Source of the DNA: Candidatus Kapaibacterium sp.
GTDB taxonomy: Bacteria; Bacteroidota; Ignavibacteria; Kapaibacteriales; UBA4661
Assembly (NCBI GenBank): GCA_025055035.1
Contig: JANWZB010000013.1
Span: forward strand, 1 to 37,537
Length of the DNA: 37,537 nucleotides
Direction: 5' to 3'
The stretch's first letter is position 1; each line of letters begins with the position of its first letter. Shown here piece by piece: positions 30,774 to 37,537 of the stretch. Under the pieces are notes generated by a model. It had not been told where the DNA came from and ran no database searches. It worked only from the letters and a program-made list of their open reading frames with translations. The translations under genes were made by a program, and so were the position numbers.

Positions 30774-31754
30774 ATGAACGATTTGCAAGCACTAGAGAAT
30801 CTCGCAACAAGCATACAGTCCGTTCGCAATGAAATACATAAGGTCATTGTTGGGCAAGAGACAATTATAGAGCAGCTGCTTATTACACTATTTGCACGGG
30901 GACACTGCTTACTTGTTGGTGTTCCGGGTCTAGCAAAAACACTGCTTGTGCGCACACTTGCCGAGGCACTAGATTTGAAGTTCAGCCGCATCCAGTTTAC
31001 GCCGGATCTTATGCCGAGTGATATTACTGGTACGGAAATTATCGAAGAGAATATTTCTACAGGGCACAAGGCATTTCGCTTTATCAAAGGTCCGATTTTT
31101 GCCAACATTGTTCTAGCAGATGAAATCAATCGCACACCACCCAAGACGCAAGCAGCATTGCTAGAGGCGATGCAAGAACATAGCGTTACAGCGGGTGGAC
31201 AAACCTATACGCTTGATGCACCATTTTTTGTTCTTGCGACGCAAAATCCGATTGAGCAGGAAGGAACATATCCTCTACCTGAAGCGCAGCTCGACCGCTT
31301 TATGTTCAATCTATGGCTCGACTATCCGTCCTTTCACGAAGAAATTCGTATCGTACAAAATACGACATCAGACTACAAACCAAATGTCAAGCCCATTCTC
31401 ACAGCAGCAGATATTATTCGCTATCAAGATATCGTGCGGCGCATTCCAGTTGCAGAAAATGTTGTGGAATTTGCAGTAAGGCTCGTTCATGCTACGCGTC
31501 CTGTGCCAACAAACACGATCAAAATCGTCAAAGATTTTTTGAGCTATGGTGCTGGTCCGCGGGCGTCGCAGTATTTAATTTTGGGCGCAAAAACTCGTGC
31601 AGGATTGCTTGGGAAGCTTACACCAGATATGGACGATGTGCGTGCTGTTGCTGTTTCTGTGTTGCGACATCGGATTGTTGCTAATTTCAATGCCGAAGCA
31701 GAAAATGTTTCAACGGTGGCGATTATTCAGCAACTTCTCAAGGAAGTCGCATAG
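30774..31754 (+). CDS. MoxR family AAA+ ATPase
   Basis: A cytosolic AAA+ ATPase of 326 residues of the MoxR family, which act as chaperones in the maturation of partner proteins or complexes. Walker A is [13 protein letters not shown] (about 43-55), Walker B is VLADEINR (about 112-119), and the family-specific [22 protein letters not shown] (about 155-176) is present. A C-terminal helical lid domain follows. MoxR genes usually precede a DUF58 protein and vWA-domain proteins; here the next gene is nadE, so the partner set is missing or distant. The ATG at 30774 fits the family's N-terminus. Confidence 0.94.
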   Translation: MNDLQALENLATSIQSVRNEIHKVIVGQETIIEQLLITLFARGHCLLVGVPGLAKTLLVRTLAEALDLKFSRIQFTPDLMPSDITGTEIIEENISTGHKAFRFIKGPIFANIVLADEINRTPPKTQAALLEAMQEHSVTAGGQTYTLDAPFFVLATQNPIEQEGTYPLPEAQLDRFMFNLWLDYPSFHEEIRIVQNTTSDYKPNVKPILTAADIIRYQDIVRRIPVAENVVEFAVRLVHATRPVPTNTIKIVKDFLSYGAGPRASQYLILGAKTRAGLLGKLTPDMDDVRAVAVSVLRHRIVANFNAEAENVSTVAIIQQLLKEVA

Positions 31755-31798
31755 TTCTGCACGTTACAGTCTTGATTTCCACTCAATCTTCCCGGCGC

Positions 31799-33784
31799 AT
31801 GAGTAGTCCAGCAAAACAGTTCGGCTTTGTCCGTGTGGCAGTATGCTCGCCTGAGCTTCGTGTGGCAGACATAGCGTTCAATACTGAGCGTATTATTGAG
31901 GCAGTCGAACGTGCAGAAGCACTTGGTACAGACTTGATTGTTTTTCCTGAGCTGTGTATTACAGGGTATTCGTGTGGTGATTTGTTGTATCAACAACTCT
32001 TGCTCGATGAGGCGCTGCATGCTCTTCTGCGCATTGCCGAAGCAAGTTACGCTCAACGCTTCGATACAGCAATCATTGTTGGTCTGCCGATAGCGCTTGA
32101 TGGGAAAAATTTTAACTGTGCTGCATTTGTTACACGAGGGGAAATTAAAGGGATTGTGCCGAAAACATTTCTTCCCGGCACAGGTGAATTTTATGAGGAG
32201 CGTTGGTTTTCTTCTGCACGCGATACAACGCGGACATCAGTACTCTTGGACTGGCGCGATATCCCGTTCGGAGCAGATTTGCTGTTTCGATCAGAAACAA
32301 TGCCTGAATGCACAATTGGTATTGAGATTTGCGAAGACCTGTGGGCAGCGTCGCCACCAAGTGTGAACCACGCACTGAATGGTGCAACTATTCTCGTGAA
32401 TCTGTCGGCAAGCAATGAAGTACTTGGCAAGTATGCATACCGTAGAATGCTTGTGCAGAGCCACTCAGCACGGTGCTTGGCGGCATATTGCTATGCTGCT
32501 GCCGGACCCGGCGAATCCACAACAGATCTTGTGTTCTCTGGGCACTCAATGATCGCCGAAAATGGTATAATCCTGACCGAAACTTCACGATTTCGCTTCG
32601 ATACGCAAATAGCATTTGCCGACATAGATGTTCAGCGTCTGACGGCAGAGCGTTTGAAGAATAATACATTTGGCGCATCGCATCCGACTGGCTCAGCGCG
32701 TGTGATTCGCTTCGAGTTTGAGGACTTTTCGCGACCGACAGGCGATGCTGCAGTAACACTCTATCACCCACTTTCTCCTACACCGTTTGTTCCGCATGAT
32801 CCTTCCCAACGTGAAGCCCACTGCCACGAAGTCTTCTCTATCCAAACAACAGGCTTAGCGAAGCGCCTAAAACACACAGGAATGCGAACAGTAGTTATTG
32901 GTGTCTCGGGTGGGTTGGATTCAACGCTAGCACTGCTGGTCTGTGCAAAAGCATTCGATATGCTAGAATTACCAAGAGCAGGGATCGTTGCTGTAACAAT
33001 GCCCGGTTTCGGTACGACCGAGCGTACGCGTTACAATGCCGAACATCTCGTTGAGTTTCTCGGTGCGACGCTCAGAGTCATCCCTATCTGCGATGCTGTG
33101 CGGCAGCACTTTCGAGACATTGGTCATGATGAAGCGTTACATGATGTTACGTACGAAAATGCACAAGCTCGGGAGCGCACGCAAATCTTAATGGATATAG
33201 CCAATCAGGTAGGTGGCTTGGTTATTGGCACGGGGGATTTGTCGGAGCTCGCACTAGGTTGGTGTACGTATAATGCTGATCACATGTCGATGTATAACGT
33301 CAATGCAAGCATTCCTAAAACTCTTGTACGGTACATTGTTGAGTGGTGTGCTGAGCATGAGTTTTCGGGTAAAACTTCTGATGTCCTCCACGACATCTGT
33401 GCTACACCTGTATCACCTGAGTTGCTTCCTTTGCAGGATGGAGGCACCCAGGCACAAGAAACAGAAAAAACGATCGGACCCTACGAGTTGCACGATTTTT
33501 TCTTGTATCATGTTGTACGTTTTCAAGCAACACCCCAAAAGTTAATGTTTCTAGCGCACCATGCATTTCGTACAAAATACGATGCGCCGACGATTCTACG
33601 ATGGCTTACTGTATTTTTTCAGCGATTTTTTACGCAGCAATTCAAACGTTCTGCTATGCCTGATGGCCCGAAGGTTGGTACGGTAGCGCTGTCGCCGCGT
33701 GGAGACTGGAGAATGCCAAGTGATGCTGCAGTGGCACTGTGGACACGTGAATTAGAAAAGCTACAACGTGAAGTGAGCATGTGA
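31799..33784 (+). CDS. nadE: Glutamine-dependent NAD+ synthetase
   Basis: A two-domain cytosolic enzyme of 661 residues that converts nicotinic acid adenine dinucleotide into NAD+ using glutamine as nitrogen source. The N-terminal nitrilase (glutaminase) domain (about 10-290) has Glu, Lys and Cys of the catalytic triad in [24 protein letters not shown] and [10 protein letters not shown]. The synthetase domain has the PP-loop [16 protein letters not shown] (about 364-379) and [12 protein letters not shown]. Length and layout match the long mycobacterial type. The frame opens with a TTG at 31772 but ATG 31799 is preferred as start. It follows moxR by 44 bp and precedes the SRPBCC gene by 59 bp. 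Confidence 0.96.
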   Translation: MSSPAKQFGFVRVAVCSPELRVADIAFNTERIIEAVERAEALGTDLIVFPELCITGYSCGDLLYQQLLLDEALHALLRIAEASYAQRFDTAIIVGLPIALDGKNFNCAAFVTRGEIKGIVPKTFLPGTGEFYEERWFSSARDTTRTSVLLDWRDIPFGADLLFRSETMPECTIGIEICEDLWAASPPSVNHALNGATILVNLSASNEVLGKYAYRRMLVQSHSARCLAAYCYAAAGPGESTTDLVFSGHSMIAENGIILTETSRFRFDTQIAFADIDVQRLTAERLKNNTFGASHPTGSARVIRFEFEDFSRPTGDAAVTLYHPLSPTPFVPHDPSQREAHCHEVFSIQTTGLAKRLKHTGMRTVVIGVSGGLDSTLALLVCAKAFDMLELPRAGIVAVTMPGFGTTERTRYNAEHLVEFLGATLRVIPICDAVRQHFRDIGHDEALHDVTYENAQARERTQILMDIANQVGGLVIGTGDLSELALGWCTYNADHMSMYNVNASIPKTLVRYIVEWCAEHEFSGKTSDVLHDICATPVSPELLPLQDGGTQAQETEKTIGPYELHDFFLYHVVRFQATPQKLMFLAHHAFRTKYDAPTILRWLTVFFQRFFTQQFKRSAMPDGPKVGTVALSPRGDWRMPSDAAVALWTRELEKLQREVSM

Positions 33785-33843
33785 GCAATGCTACAATCTT
33801 GAACCTGACCTTCGTACTGGTGAATTAAGTATATCGAACTGCC

Positions 33844-34308
33844 ATGAGACTCTTTTTTATGACACAAGTTGAACAGTCATATAAAGACGTTGTTGCTGGT
33901 TTTAGTCTCGACCTTTTTCAGCGTGTATTGCCATCGTACCCTCGAACGACTATCAAGCGATTTGATGGCTACAACGAAGGCGATGAAGTGCATATCGAAA
34001 TTCATATTCCCATACTAAATCGTACAGAGCTATGGATAAGCCGCATTATTCAACAAGGCGAAATACACGGGCATGACATATATGCAGATGAGTGGTATTT
34101 CATCGATGAGGGAGTAGAATTACCGTCGTTCTTGATATCGTGGTGGCATCTTCATCGTATAGTGCAGTCAGAAAGTGGTTCTACGTTCATTATTGATGAA
34201 ATTGAGTATCGTGCTCCTTGGTACATGCAACCGTTTGTTCACGTAGTGCTATCGTCGCAGTTTGCTGCTCGTCAGCCAATATATAGAGAGTACTTCCGAC
34301 AACGATGA
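33844..34308 (+). CDS. SRPBCC-like protein (putative ligand-binding)
   Basis: A protein of 154 residues with an SRPBCC (START/polyketide cyclase-like) look: an N-terminal helix after an initial strand, QSYKDVVAGFSLDLFQRVLPSYP, curved beta strands rich in aromatic residues (EVHIEIHIPI, EWYFIDEG) and a long C-terminal helix (VHVVLSSQFAARQPIYREYF). Similar small proteins in Bacteroidota have the same HI.I.....W..RI pattern, but the function and ligand are unknown. Its stop overlaps the start of the permease gene by four bases (ATGA at 34305-34308), so the two are translationally coupled. The start could also be the second ATG in the frame (33859). Confidence 0.7.
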   Translation: MRLFFMTQVEQSYKDVVAGFSLDLFQRVLPSYPRTTIKRFDGYNEGDEVHIEIHIPILNRTELWISRIIQQGEIHGHDIYADEWYFIDEGVELPSFLISWWHLHRIVQSESGSTFIIDEIEYRAPWYMQPFVHVVLSSQFAARQPIYREYFRQR

Positions 34309-35204
34309 AGCGCCTATGGTCATATCGCCGGCATGATGCATTCTATACTGGAGTATTTCTTGCACCATGGCTAGTAACACTAGCAGTGTTTTGGCTGTAT
34401 CCTTTGGGATATGCGTTATATCTCAGCTTCACGAAGTACTATACACTGAAAAACGTAGCAGTATTTATAGGGCTGGATAACTATCTCCACATTGTGTCCG
34501 ATGGATTTTTCTGGCAGGCTTTGCAGAATACAATGCTGTTTGCTGCAGGAACTATTCCTTGTACCACTATTCTAGCGCTCATGCTAGCAATAAGCTTGCA
34601 TTCAGTTCCGCGCTTTCGTAGTGTATTTCGTGTGTTGTTTTTTCTCCCGTCGGTAACATCGCTAATTGTGCTCGCACTGATATTCTCAACTCTCTATGCG
34701 TCGAATGGCTACATAACCGCACTGTGTCAACTTATGCATCTTCCATTTCCTGCACGTGGCTGGCTACAAGAACCTATGACAGCACTGCCAGCTATTATGG
34801 TAATGGACGTTATCATTGCGAGTGGATATTATACAATGCTCTTTCTAGCAGGATTACAAGCAATTCCGCAAGATTTATACGAGATAGCAGATTTAGCAGG
34901 AGTGAGCGTCTTTCAACGCTTGTGGTACGTTACACTGCCTATGATTCGCCCGACGCTTGTATTTGTGCTTGTAGTGAATACAATCCGTGCAGTGCAAATT
35001 TTTGTAGAAATTTACATTATGACTCGTGGGGGACCGCTCGGCTCGACAACAACGCTGATGTACTCTGTGTATGTGAATGCATTTGAAAAAACCGACATGA
35101 TGGGATATGCTTGTGCTTTAGCATATCTTGCGTTTGGTATTGTTCTTGTATTTGCTGTGCTACAGATAAACCTCATGCGAACAGAGGGGTCATCGAGGCG
35201 CTGA
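34305..35204 (+). CDS. Sugar ABC transporter permease (MalF/UgpA-type)
   Basis: An inner-membrane permease subunit of 299 residues of a CUT1-type carbohydrate ABC importer. Six hydrophobic segments can be seen, beginning with GVFLAPWLVTLAVFWLYPLGYALYLSF and ending near FGIVLVFAVLQINLM. The EAA motif that contacts the ATPase reads YEIADLAGVSVFQRLWYVTLPMIRPT (about 193-218). The start shares an ATGA overlap with the upstream SRPBCC gene. CUT1 importers need a second permease, a binding protein and an ATPase; none is present, because the next gene runs in the opposite direction. The substrate is unknown. Confidence 0.92.
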   Translation: MKRLWSYRRHDAFYTGVFLAPWLVTLAVFWLYPLGYALYLSFTKYYTLKNVAVFIGLDNYLHIVSDGFFWQALQNTMLFAAGTIPCTTILALMLAISLHSVPRFRSVFRVLFFLPSVTSLIVLALIFSTLYASNGYITALCQLMHLPFPARGWLQEPMTALPAIMVMDVIIASGYYTMLFLAGLQAIPQDLYEIADLAGVSVFQRLWYVTLPMIRPTLVFVLVVNTIRAVQIFVEIYIMTRGGPLGSTTTLMYSVYVNAFEKTDMMGYACALAYLAFGIVLVFAVLQINLMRTEGSSRR

Positions 35205-35244
35205 AAAGAGTATATTATGAGAGAGACAGCGCATACCAATCAAG

Positions 35245-35260
35245 AAAGTAACATTACTTT
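35245..35260. repeat. Inverted repeat AAAGTAA/TTACTTT
   Basis: Two 7-bp arms separated by CA between the convergent stops of the permease gene and the POT gene. It could be part of a bidirectional terminator, but the loop is only two bases and the stem is AT-rich, so this is weak. Confidence 0.25.
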
Positions 35261-35283
35261 TGCACTTGCACTCTGTGAGCACG

Positions 35284-36786
35284 TTACTTTATACCTCCCA
35301 TTAGACTAGCAATAGGCCTTGAAACCAAAGCAACAAGGGTGCCAGTGCCGGAAACAACGCAGAAAATAATGAAGAACAGCTGCGACGGTGGGAAGTGCTC
35401 GATATATCCTGCTGCCTGACCAGCAATATAGTTACCAAGTGATGCTCCAAGAAACCAAATGCCCATTGCTTGACTGACGTATCGAGCGGGTGCAAGCTTA
35501 GTAATATTGCTGAGACCAACAGGACTCAAACACAGTTCCCCAAATGTGTGAATAAGGTATACCGAGACAAGCCACAGGGGGCTTACTTTACCGCCTTGTG
35601 CTGTCATACCGGCAGCAGTTGAGAGTACCCAGAATCCTATACCAGCAAGTATTAGTCCAAGAGCAAACTTTAAAGGACTAGAAGGCTGCCGGTCTCCAAG
35701 TTTTATCCACATCCATGCGAAGACTGAGGCAAAAATAACGATGAACAGAGCGTTGAGCGACTGAAAATATGAGACAGGGATAATTGCACCGAAGAATTGA
35801 CGGTCTGTGTAGTCGCGAGCAAAAATCGTGAACGTTGTTCCAGCCTGTTCAAACGAACCCCAGAAAATTGCAGAAAGCAAGAAGAAAATAGCAATCACAA
35901 CGAAGCGCTTCTTTTCAACAGTTGTTAAACTTTTGTCGGCAAAAACAACTGTAAAAAAGACAATTGGAATAACGATGTAAGCAACGTTGAAAAGATTTCT
36001 TACAGTATCTACGGTAAAAACGAACAGTGATGAAGTGTGTATAATGAATGCTAGAGCAAAGGTACCCAGTATGCCAGCAGAAGCTATAAGTAAAACCTTT
36101 TTGACTTTTGCAAGGTCTTCGGGGTGCGATGTGATAACACCTATATCTCCCAAATATGGAGTGCCAGCACGATACCAAATAAGTCCTATAACCATGCCAA
36201 TTCCTGATGCCATAAAGCCAAGATGCCAGTTGACATTTTCTCCAAGACTACCGACAACAAGCGGCGCGACAAATGCTCCAAGGTTGATACCCATGTAGAA
36301 AATAGAAAAGCCACTATCGCGGCGTGCTGGCTCGTCGGCTGAGTACAGTCCCCCAACAATTGCACTCACATTAGGTTTAAGTAACCCTGTTCCCATAACG
36401 ATAAGCAGTAATCCTAGTATCAAAAACTGTATGCCGTGCAGCACGAGAGTAAAATTCCCAGCGGCAATGAGAATACCCCCGTAAAATACTGCTTTGCGCT
36501 GACCAAGAAGGTGGTCGGCTATCCAGCCACCCGGAACGCTCGCCAGATATGCCATCGATGTGTATAGCCCGTAGATAAAGCCTGCTGTTGCAGTATCGAA
36601 GCCCATGCCGCTTGCTGCCGCTGGTGCGGTCATGAACAAGAGCAAAATTGCTCTCATTCCATAGTAGCTGAAGCGCTCCCAAAATTCAGTAAAGAAAAGA
36701 ACCGACAGACCTCGTGGATGACCAAAGAACGTTACTTCTTGTACGTCCGATGCAACAGAGGATTGTTCAACAATCATAGATGCCAT
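35284..36786 (-). CDS. Proton-dependent oligopeptide transporter (POT family)
   Basis: An inner-membrane peptide:proton symporter of the POT/PTR branch of the major facilitator superfamily, with about 500 residues and 12-14 hydrophobic segments. The signature ExxER is seen in FFTEFWERFSYYGMRAIL near the N-terminus. The next segments (GFIYGLYTSMAYLASVPGGWIADHLLG, LIVMGTGLLKPNVSAIVGGLY and SGFSIFYMGINLGAFVAPLVVG) match the conserved PTR2 patterns. The C-terminus holds GELCLSPVGLSNITKLAPAR. The ATG at 36786 is chosen; in-frame starts at 36855 (ATG) and 36891 (TTG) would add a low-complexity serine-rich extension and cannot be excluded. CcmD-like small gene is upstream on the same strand. Confidence 0.93.
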   Translation of the reverse strand: MASMIVEQSSVASDVQEVTFFGHPRGLSVLFFTEFWERFSYYGMRAILLLFMTAPAAASGMGFDTATAGFIYGLYTSMAYLASVPGGWIADHLLGQRKAVFYGGILIAAGNFTLVLHGIQFLILGLLLIVMGTGLLKPNVSAIVGGLYSADEPARRDSGFSIFYMGINLGAFVAPLVVGSLGENVNWHLGFMASGIGMVIGLIWYRAGTPYLGDIGVITSHPEDLAKVKKVLLIASAGILGTFALAFIIHTSSLFVFTVDTVRNLFNVAYIVIPIVFFTVVFADKSLTTVEKKRFVVIAIFFLLSAIFWGSFEQAGTTFTIFARDYTDRQFFGAIIPVSYFQSLNALFIVIFASVFAWMWIKLGDRQPSSPLKFALGLILAGIGFWVLSTAAGMTAQGGKVSPLWLVSVYLIHTFGELCLSPVGLSNITKLAPARYVSQAMGIWFLGASLGNYIAGQAAGYIEHFPPSQLFFIIFCVVSGTGTLVALVSRPIASLMGGIK

Positions 36787-36953
36787 AGCAATACCTGAAC
36801 ACAAAAATTTGTTAGAACTTGAAGGTAGAAAATCAGCTTCTCCAGACGTGGGCATGGTAATGCCTGCAGCTGAGCTGGAAGGGAGGGACAATATAGAAAA
36901 AAAGCTCTTCTGAGCAAGTATCTTTCCGTAGAATAATCGTACATGAGTATGTA

Positions 36954-37109
36954 CTACTCTGGGGGAGGATTAGTGCTGTGTGAGGAAGATTGCTCGTATT
37001 TTGTAACAATGCGCTCAAGCCGCATGAGGTAGTATGCGATGCCTAGCCATACCGTTAATGCAATAATCAGGACAACGTAGAGAGAGTGCTGAGTTAAAAA
37101 TTCGTACAT
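36954..37109 (-). CDS. CcmD family small membrane protein
   Basis: A short gene of 51 residues that is easily missed. Starting at ATG 37109 it reads MYEFLTQHSLYVVLIIAL, TVWLGIAYYLMRLERIVTKYE and a Ser/Pro-rich tail, ending in TAG at 36954. One transmembrane helix (about 10-28) is followed by a basic helix (MRLERIVTKYEQ). This order, MYEFL...LYVVLIIxLxxWLGI.xYLxRLxRxxxKxE, matches the alternative CcmD family of Bacteroidota and Chlorobiota. CcmD proteins stabilise CcmC/CcmE heme handling in cytochrome c maturation. No other ccm gene is in the window. The gene is divergent from dapB (173-bp gap) and lies upstream of the POT gene. Confidence 0.82.
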   Translation of the reverse strand: MYEFLTQHSLYVVLIIALTVWLGIAYYLMRLERIVTKYEQSSSHSTNPPPE

Positions 37110-37198
37110 ACGACACTAGAACAGCAAGTGTGGCTTTGCTATATTTGAAGATATCAAGATACATTCCTTGACAAGCTTTTCCAAGTTAAAAGCGCATC

Positions 37199-37212
37199 CG
37201 AAAAATTTTTCG
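37199..37212. repeat. Perfect palindrome CGAAAAATTTTTCG
   Basis: A 14-bp perfect palindrome with an A5T5 core, in the 173-bp divergent gap between the ccmD-like gene and dapB. It directly precedes the candidate dapB -35 element. It matches the core at 17416-17425 and 21461-21470. Confidence 0.5.
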
Positions 37213-37242
37213 TTGGTAGCCGCTGCGGTACCTAAGTACAGT
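37213..37242 (+). promoter_or_regulatory. Candidate dapB promoter
   Basis: TTGGTA (37213-37218) and TACAGT (37237-37242) are separated by 18 bases, a near-canonical spacing, and lie about 40 bases before the dapB start. The A5T5 palindrome sits directly upstream, where an UP element would be. Each hexamer differs from the consensus, so this is tentative. Confidence 0.3.
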
Positions 37243-37282
37243 ACTGCTTGTCGTTCACCACAGGTAATAATATTGTAATGCA

Positions 37283-37537
37283 ATGACCTTGTTGTCGGCA
37301 TATACTCGTATTGCTCTCATTGGGTATGGGAATATGGGCAAAGAAATTGAGCGTTTGGCTCGGCAGTATTGTTGTAGCGTAGAAGTTATTTTTTCGCGGC
37401 ACTCTCCGCTTAATACCGATGCGATAATTAACAATACATTTGACGTCGCCATAGACTTTTCGGTCGCATCTGCTGTAGTAGAGAATGTACGCTTGCTGGC
37501 AGAGCATGGCAAGAATATTGTGCTAGGAACAACAGGC
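37283..37537 (+). CDS. dapB: 4-hydroxy-tetrahydrodipicolinate reductase (3' truncated)
   Basis: The first 85 residues of DapB, the cytosolic NAD(P)H-dependent enzyme of the lysine/diaminopimelate pathway that reduces hydroxy-tetrahydrodipicolinate. The N-terminus has the nucleotide-binding motif RIALIGYGNMGKEIERLA (about 9-26). The later DVAIDFSVASAVVENV (about 53-68) and VLGTTG at the very end of the window are conserved DapB signatures. An in-frame stop at 37268-37270 and the first ATG at 37283 define the start. The gene continues past the window edge. Confidence 0.92.
   Translation, partial: MTLLSAYTRIALIGYGNMGKEIERLARQYCCSVEVIFSRHSPLNTDAIINNTFDVAIDFSVASAVVENVRLLAEHGKNIVLGTTG

Noticed and set aside
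32388-32771. A 127-codon minus-strand frame inside nadE
   Set aside because: It lies inside the certain NAD+ synthetase gene; the translation has no recognisable motif.
1-37537. CRISPR arrays, tRNA or rRNA genes, insertion sequences
   Set aside because: I saw no regularly spaced direct repeats, no cloverleaf-like segments in the gaps, and no transposase or integrase motif.

Overview
The window looks like chromosomal DNA from a free-living, didermic member of the Bacteroidota/Chlorobiota (FCB) group. The clues are a protein with a type IX secretion (T9SS) C-terminal sorting domain, a DUF5683 protein, a b558-type succinate dehydrogenase cytochrome, the small 'CcmD family' membrane protein found in these lineages, PD40-repeat OmpA proteins, and a few TAnnTTTG-like promoter elements. 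An early-branching lineage (Ignavibacteria/Kapabacteria-like) seems likely, but this is inference; no rRNA or other placement marker is present. I found no insertion sequence, phage gene, tRNA, rRNA or CRISPR array.

Layout. 1-4.9 kb (+): a 5'-truncated multi-PAS hybrid histidine kinase, a REC-histidine kinase and a PlsC acyltransferase. 4.9-12.1 kb (-): PurK, a DUF5683 membrane protein, RidA, an OsmC-type peroxidase, YqgE/AlgH, a TPR protein, dihydrolipoyl dehydrogenase and a lipoprotein cyanophycinase. 12.2-13.5 kb: a small membrane protein (-), a proline-rich lipoprotein candidate (+) and a 411-bp gene-poor gap. 13.5-17.2 kb (-): an RsbW-like kinase and a STAS antagonist, a multi-TM protein and a PorE-like OmpA protein. 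17.6-19.6 kb (+): a DUF4198 protein and DNA polymerase III delta'. 19.6-21.3 kb (-): a CtpA-type protease. 21.6-29.6 kb (+): a beta-barrel candidate, a VIT-domain protein with a T9SS signal, an orphan SdhC, a membrane GAF-SpoIIE phosphatase, 3-hydroxyacyl-CoA dehydrogenase and a renalase-like oxidoreductase. 29.6-30.5 kb (-): diadenylate cyclase CdaA. 30.8-35.2 kb (+): MoxR, glutamine-dependent NAD synthetase, an SRPBCC protein and a lone sugar ABC permease. 35.3-37.1 kb (-): a POT peptide transporter and a 51-residue CcmD-like protein. 37.3 kb to the end (+): the start of DapB.

How the genes relate. Most are housekeeping genes in short directional runs, without one dedicated pathway. Three themes recur: signalling (two kinases, a partner-switching pair with a distant SpoIIE phosphatase, c-di-AMP synthesis), the cell envelope and T9SS (VIT/T9SS protein, beta-barrel, PorE-like OmpA, CtpA), and central metabolism (PurK, Lpd, SdhC, NadE, DapB). 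The most unusual items are the VIT/T9SS protein whose vWA core appears eroded, a jelly-roll-like N-terminus on the PorE-like protein, several genes parted from their usual partners, and an A5T5 palindrome that occurs in three divergent intergenic regions. I see no convincing new multi-gene system.
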